A stretch of DNA of 64,000 bases from NCEH01 sp002257205 (lineage in GTDB: Bacteria > Pseudomonadota > Alphaproteobacteria > Rhizobiales > Xanthobacteraceae), in assembly GCF_043195105.1 (NCBI RefSeq), contig NZ_JBAFWO010000007.1; one strand, 5' to 3'. Position numbers and translations under genes: made by a program. Below, piece after piece: positions 60,304-64,000 of this stretch. How positions within the stretch are numbered: position 1 is the first letter of the stretch; every line of letters begins with the position of its first letter. The notes under the pieces are model-generated. The model made no database searches, was not told the DNA's origin, and saw only the letters and a program-made list of their open reading frames with translations.

Positions 60304-61476
60304 ATGAATGTGGTGCGTAAAGGGGCGCCCCGAGGGGCGCCCCGTCTGTCCCGGGCGGCCCTCGCGGCGGTGCCGGATCTGGAATTGGACCGCGTGCTGG
60401 TGGGCGATTGCATCGCCGCCATGAATGCCCTGCCGGCCAACAGCGTCGATCTCGTGTTCGCCGATCCGCCTTATAATCTCCAGCTCCAGGGTGAGCTGAA
60501 GCGGCCCGACGAAAGCCGCGTCGATGCGGTGAACGACGATTGGGACCAGTTCGAGAGCTTCGCCGCCTATGATTCCTTCACCAAGGCCTGGCTCGCGGCC
60601 GCGCGGCGGGTGCTGAAGCCTTCCGGCACGCTGTGGGTGATCGGCTCCTACCACAACATTTTCCGCGTCGGCGCGACCATGCAGGATCTCGGCTTCTGGA
60701 TCCTCAACGACGTGATCTGGCGCAAGACCAATCCCATGCCGAATTTCCGCGGCCGGCGCTTCACCAATGCCCATGAGACGCTGATCTGGGCCGCGCGCGA
60801 CGCCGACGCCCGCAATTATGTGTTCAATTACGAGGCGCTGAAGGGCGGCAACGAGGATACGCAGATGCGGTCCGACTGGCTGTTTCCCCTGTGCACCGGC
60901 CACGAGCGGCTGAAGGACGAGAACGGCCGCAAGACCCATCCCACCCAGAAGCCGGAAGCGCTCCTCGCGCGCATCATGCTCGCCGCCTCGCGGCCCGGCG
61001 ATGTGGTGCTGGACCCGTTTCTCGGCTCGGGCACCTCGGCGGCGGTGGCCAAGCGCCTGGGCCGCCATTATCTCGGCATCGAGCGCGACACGACATACGC
61101 GGCGGCGGCGGAAAAGCGCATCGCCGCGGTGATCCCGCTGCCGGATTCCGCGCTCGCCGCCCCGCCGAGCGCGCGCGAGGCTCCGCGCGTCGCCTTCTCG
61201 GCGCTGGTGGAGCGCGGGCTGGTGACGCCGGGGGTCGAACTCACCGATTCCAAGGGCAATGTGCGCGCCGTGGTGCGCGCCGACGGCACCATCGCCCTCA
61301 CCGGTCTGGCGGGGGCGCCGACCGTGGGCTCGATCCACCGCATGGGCGCGCTCGCCCAGGGCGCGGAAGCCTGCAACGGCTGGACCTTCTGGCATGTGGA
61401 GCAGGAAGGCCGCCGCCACCCCATCGACGTGCTGCGCGCTCGCCTGCGCGCCGAAATGGGCATTCGCTCGGAATAG
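60304..61476 (+). CDS. ccrM: GANTC-specific adenine DNA methyltransferase CcrM
   Basis: This 390-residue beta-class N6-adenine methyltransferase marks replication progress in the alphaproteobacterial cell cycle. The catalytic motif DPPYNLQL, the segment RRFTNAHETLIWAAR and the SAM-binding FLGSGTSAAVA in the order typical of CcrM are clear. The C-terminal extension of about 85 residues (VTPGVELTDSKGNVRAVVRA, HRMGALAQGAEACNGWTFWH) is specific to CcrM and holds the DNA-recognition elements. ATG codons at 60292 and 60304 are both possible; the second is chosen without strong ribosome-site evidence. Confidence 0.93.
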   Translation: MNVVRKGAPRGAPRLSRAALAAVPDLELDRVLVGDCIAAMNALPANSVDLVFADPPYNLQLQGELKRPDESRVDAVNDDWDQFESFAAYDSFTKAWLAAARRVLKPSGTLWVIGSYHNIFRVGATMQDLGFWILNDVIWRKTNPMPNFRGRRFTNAHETLIWAARDADARNYVFNYEALKGGNEDTQMRSDWLFPLCTGHERLKDENGRKTHPTQKPEALLARIMLAASRPGDVVLDPFLGSGTSAAVAKRLGRHYLGIERDTTYAAAAEKRIAAVIPLPDSALAAPPSAREAPRVAFSALVERGLVTPGVELTDSKGNVRAVVRADGTIALTGLAGAPTVGSIHRMGALAQGAEACNGWTFWHVEQEGRRHPIDVLRARLRAEMGIRSE

Positions 61477-61510
61477 CAGCGAACGCCCCGCGCGCCGCGA
61501 AGCCCCGCGA

Positions 61511-61536
61511 AGCTTCGCAACAGAGCTTCGCAACAG
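61511..61536. repeat. 13-bp tandem duplication
   Basis: AGCTTCGCAACAG occurs twice in exact tandem just before the ccrM terminator. It is non-coding. Confidence 0.9.
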
Positions 61537-61541
61537 ACAAC

Positions 61542-61567
61542 CGGCCCCGGATAGACCGGGGCCGTTT
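61542..61567. terminator. bidirectional Rho-independent terminator
   Basis: CGGCCCCGG / CCGGGGCCG with a 5-base loop is followed by TTT rightward. It separates the convergent ccrM and SDR genes. Confidence 0.75.
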
Positions 61568-61572
61568 GCGTG

Positions 61573-62355
61573 TCACACCGGCCCGCCCATCTCCTCCAGC
61601 GCGCCGAGCGATTCGGGCAGGATCTGCCCGCCATCCACCACCATGCCCTGGCCGGTGATGTAGCCGGCTTCCTCGCTGGCGAAGAACAAAGCGGCATTGG
61701 CGATATCGTCCACGCTGCCGAGCCGCTTGAAGGGGATGGAGGCTTCCATTTTCGCAATATAATCCGGCCCCAGGCCGTCCAGGCCCTCGGTGCGGATATT
61801 GCCGGGCATCACCGCGTTCATCGTGATGCCCCAGGGCGCGAGCTCGATGGACGCGGTGCGCATGAAGCCCATTTGCGCGGCCTTCGAGGCGCCGTAATGC
61901 GCCCAGCCGGGATAGCCGGTGATCGGCCCGGTGATGGAGGAGGTGAGCACGATGCGCCCCCATTTGCGCGCCTTCATGTGCGGCAGCACGGCCGACACCG
62001 ACAGGAACGTGCCCTTCATATTGGTGTCCATGACCAGGTCGAAATCCTCTCCCGTCATCACGTCCAGCTTGGCGGCGGGAAAGATGCCGGCATTGGCGCA
62101 CAGCACGTCGATGCTGCCATAGCGCTCCAGCGCGGCGGCGGCGAAGGCGCGGCACTCCTCCGCCTTGGTGACGTCGGCGGCGAAGGCCGAGGCATGGGCG
62201 CCGATTTCGGTGGCGACCGATGTGGCTTCTTCCAACTTTCGCGACACCACCAGCACATTCAGCCCGGCCGCGCCGAAGCGCTTCGCGATGCCCCGCCCGA
62301 TGCCCTTGCTGGCGCCGGTGACGATGACGGTACGCCCTGCGAGCGCTTTGAACAT
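61573..62355 (-). CDS. SDR-family oxidoreductase (FabG-like)
   Basis: This is a 260-residue classical short-chain dehydrogenase. It has TGASKGIG at about 13-20, NAG in CANAGIF, the catalytic serine in LTSSITG, and Y/K in HYGASKAAQMG, with VDGG near the end, so the tetrad is intact. The frame extends upstream to 62499, but ATG 62355 has GAGGAG at good spacing. Reaction probably a 3-oxoacyl or sugar/alcohol NAD(P) reduction; no operon partner is present to narrow it. Confidence 0.92.
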   Translation of the reverse strand: MFKALAGRTVIVTGASKGIGRGIAKRFGAAGLNVLVVSRKLEEATSVATEIGAHASAFAADVTKAEECRAFAAAALERYGSIDVLCANAGIFPAAKLDVMTGEDFDLVMDTNMKGTFLSVSAVLPHMKARKWGRIVLTSSITGPITGYPGWAHYGASKAAQMGFMRTASIELAPWGITMNAVMPGNIRTEGLDGLGPDYIAKMEASIPFKRLGSVDDIANAALFFASEEAGYITGQGMVVDGGQILPESLGALEEMGGPV

Positions 62356-62498
62356 GCGCTTCTCCTCATGATCTGGAAGGTGTTTCAACGCGACGGGTGC
62401 GGAAAAGCGCACGCGCGGCGGGCGCTTCGTCCCGCGATGCGAAACGCAGAATGCGGTGCAAAAAAACTGTTGTAAAGCCCACGAGTCGGAGCTTAACA

Positions 62499-62527
62499 TC
62501 CAACATAGTCCAACAGAAAGTCCAACA
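62499..62527. promoter_or_regulatory. three phased TCCAACA direct repeats
   Basis: TCCAACA occurs at 62499, 62509 and 62521, about one helical turn apart, 125-155 bases upstream of the binding-protein start. The pattern suits an activator or repressor array. Confidence 0.4.
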
Positions 62528-62652
62528 TTCCTCCGGCGCCACGACCTGCCCTCCGACCCTTCGGACGGGAGCGGCGGCGCTGTGCCGGAGGGGATGCGGG
62601 GCGAAGATTGGGCACGAAATCAGAACCACCAGACCATTCCAGAGGATCGACA

Positions 62653-63801
62653 ATGACCATTTCCAGACGGTCCGTGCTCAAGGGCATGGCGGCCGGCGGC
62701 CTTGCGATGGCGGGCGGCCCGTTCGCCATGACCGGTTCCGCCTTCGCGGCGCGCGAGAAGGAGCTGAACATCCTGTGCTGGGAGGGCTATAATTCCGCCC
62801 AAGTGCTGGACCCGTTCCGCAAGAAGACTGGCGCCACGGTGAAGGCGGAAAGCCTCACCAATGATCCCACCATGATCAACCGCCTGCGCGCCGGCGAGAC
62901 CAATGTGTGGGATCTGATCAACGTCAACAATCCCTGGGCCCGCAAGGTGATGTGGCCCGAGAAGCTGATCAAGCCGCTGCCGAAGGACGAGTTCGAGCCG
63001 TTCTTCGCGAAGATGCTGCCCATGTTCAAATGGCCCTATAAATGGGCCATGAGCGACGACGGCAAGGAATTGCTCGGCTCCATCCAGCGCTTCGGGCCTT
63101 ATTCCTTCGTGGTGAACACCAAGAAGATCGACCGCAAGACCGCCGAGACCACGGGCTGGGACCTGTTCAACGATCCCAAGCTCTCCGGCAAGTACGGGAT
63201 TCTGGAATCCGACGACTGGAACGTGTTCAACCTCTTCCTGGTCGCCGGCATCGACCCGTTCAAAGTCCATACGCCGGAAGAACTCGCCAAGTTCGAGGAG
63301 ACCGCGAAGAAGGTGTTCAAGGGCGCCAAGCTGATCGGCGACATCGCCACCATGAACCAGGCGCTGGTGTCCGGCGAAATCGATCTGCATCTGACCGGCG
63401 GCACCTATTCGGTCTCGGCGGCGCGCGCCGACGGCTATCCCGAACTGCGCGGCATCACCCCGCTCAAGGGCCCGCTGCCCGGCGGCAAGGGTGGCGTGTC
63501 GTGGATCGAGGTGACCTCCACGGTCAATAATCCCAACCCCACGCCGCTGGCGGTGGATTTCCTGAAATATGTCCAGGCGCCGGACGTCGCCCACACCGTT
63601 GCGTTCGCCGAGGGCACGTTCAACCCGGTCGCCCAGATGGGCAATCCGGACTGCTTCAAGCTGTTCACCAAGAAGGAGCTGGAGGCGATCCAGTGGGACA
63701 GCCTGGACGAGGAGATGGACCGCTCCGTCGAGTACGACATCGTGCCCGATTACGACAAGGCGCTCGATCTCATGAACGCCGCCAAGCGCGTGCGCGGGTA
63801 G
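62653..63801 (+). CDS. polyamine-type ABC transporter substrate-binding protein (PotD/PotF-like)
   Basis: This is a 382-residue periplasmic binding protein. A Tat-type signal (TISRRSVLKGMAAGGLAMAG) with the RR pair leads to ELNILCWEGYNS, the family opening that supplies the ligand-contacting tryptophan; GPYSFVVNTKKID and GTYSVSAARADGYPEL follow. The ATG at 62653 is chosen because it gives the signal. The rest of the transporter should lie downstream beyond the window. The ligand may be a polyamine or another cationic compound; the GC-palindromic repeats follow it. Confidence 0.9.
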   Translation: MTISRRSVLKGMAAGGLAMAGGPFAMTGSAFAAREKELNILCWEGYNSAQVLDPFRKKTGATVKAESLTNDPTMINRLRAGETNVWDLINVNNPWARKVMWPEKLIKPLPKDEFEPFFAKMLPMFKWPYKWAMSDDGKELLGSIQRFGPYSFVVNTKKIDRKTAETTGWDLFNDPKLSGKYGILESDDWNVFNLFLVAGIDPFKVHTPEELAKFEETAKKVFKGAKLIGDIATMNQALVSGEIDLHLTGGTYSVSAARADGYPELRGITPLKGPLPGGKGGVSWIEVTSTVNNPNPTPLAVDFLKYVQAPDVAHTVAFAEGTFNPVAQMGNPDCFKLFTKKELEAIQWDSLDEEMDRSVEYDIVPDYDKALDLMNAAKRVRG

Positions 63802-63861
63802 GGGTTCCGGTTTCGCCTCCCCGTTTTCCCCTCCCCCTATCGTGGCGTTCCCCCTCCCCAC

Positions 63862-63974
63862 CCCTCCCCCGCAAGCGGGAGAGGGGACAGGTGGGAAGGG
63901 GGCGGGGTGGTGGGAAAGGGAATGGCGCCCTCAAAAGCGCCGATGCGCTCCCTCTCCCGCGTGCGGGGGAGGGG
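63862..63974. repeat. GC-rich palindromic repeats (REP-like), two copies in opposite orientation
   Basis: Copy 2 (63862-63886) reads CCCTCCCCCGC AA GCGGGAGAGGGG and copy 3 (63950-63974) is its inverse, CCCTCTCCCGC GT GCGGGGGAGGG. Paired opposite copies are typical of REP/BIME-like elements downstream of genes. Confidence 0.8.
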
Positions 63975-64000
63975 TGGGGCGGGGGCCCGCAGGGCGCATG

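Overview
The window is a GC-rich chromosomal segment that reads as an alphaproteobacterium of the order Hyphomicrobiales (Rhizobiales), probably near Xanthobacteraceae. The evidence is a CcrM-type GANTC methyltransferase, a GapR homologue, the run dsbA-like / DciA-like (DUF721) / mutY / Nudix-wHTH / ccrM, DUF1036 and DUF1244 proteins, the 41-residue form of ribosomal protein L36, and a perfect 16-bp parS palindrome. The parS site suggests, but does not prove, that the 50-62 kb part lies in the origin-proximal domain.

Layout. (1) 1-5.3 kb: a catabolic operon with a sugar-type ABC transporter (permease cut by the window edge, plus ATPase), a Gfo/Idh/MocA oxidoreductase, a GntR regulator, an atypical SDR and a DapA-family aldolase, ending in a dispersed repeat and a terminator. 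(2) 5.6-11.8 kb: tRNA-Arg(CCT) followed by a broken P4-type integrase start and a compact four-gene cassette: MBL-fold hydrolase, LCAT-like lipase, gluzincin metallopeptidase, second MBL-fold hydrolase. Next to it is an isolated type I-C-like CRISPR repeat. I consider this cassette the best candidate for an undescribed system. (3) 11.8-18.9 kb: PepF-type peptidase, a response regulator with a Fis-type HTH, an L,D-transpeptidase and a YcbK-like (DUF882) protein, i.e. envelope and housekeeping functions. (4) 19-25.4 kb: a minus-strand operon with a taurine/nitrate-type ABC importer, a crotonase-family protein, an NDP-forming acyl-CoA synthetase and a FadR-type regulator, apparently for uptake and CoA activation of an organic acid. 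(5) 25.7-29.1 kb: a branched-chain-amino-acid-type ABC transporter (LivFGMH-like) without its binding protein.

(6) 29.5-36.6 kb: diaminopropionate ammonia-lyase, M20 deacylase, LLM-class flavin/F420 oxidoreductase, two-subunit class I CoA-transferase and a fold-type II PLP enzyme. (7) 36.8-42.3 kb: a complete coenzyme F420 operon (npdG, cofE, cofD, cofC and a fused cofG-cofH = fbiC) with 4-nt overlaps. (8) 42.8-49.1 kb: a branched-chain-type binding protein, a molybdenum hydroxylase (large, FAD, and a fused 2Fe-2S/CoxG subunit) and a divergent Lrp/AsnC regulator. A 19-bp AT-rich motif shared upstream of the Liv-type operon and the PLP gene, and an Lrp-like palindrome upstream of the ammonia-lyase gene, suggest that blocks 5, 6 and 8 form one regulon for an amino-acid-like nitrogen compound. 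The F420 operon and the LLM enzyme would supply an unusual hydride chemistry. This linkage is inference.

(9) 49.5-62.4 kb: GntR/UTRA regulator, gapR, small conserved proteins, EamA transporter, FAD monooxygenase, parS, TPR protein, L36, DsbA-like, DciA-like, mutY with a repeat-bearing N-terminal extension, Nudix regulator, ccrM and an SDR. Several genes here carry in-frame 15-bp minisatellites. (10) 62.6 kb to the end: a polyamine-type periplasmic binding protein followed by palindromic repeats.
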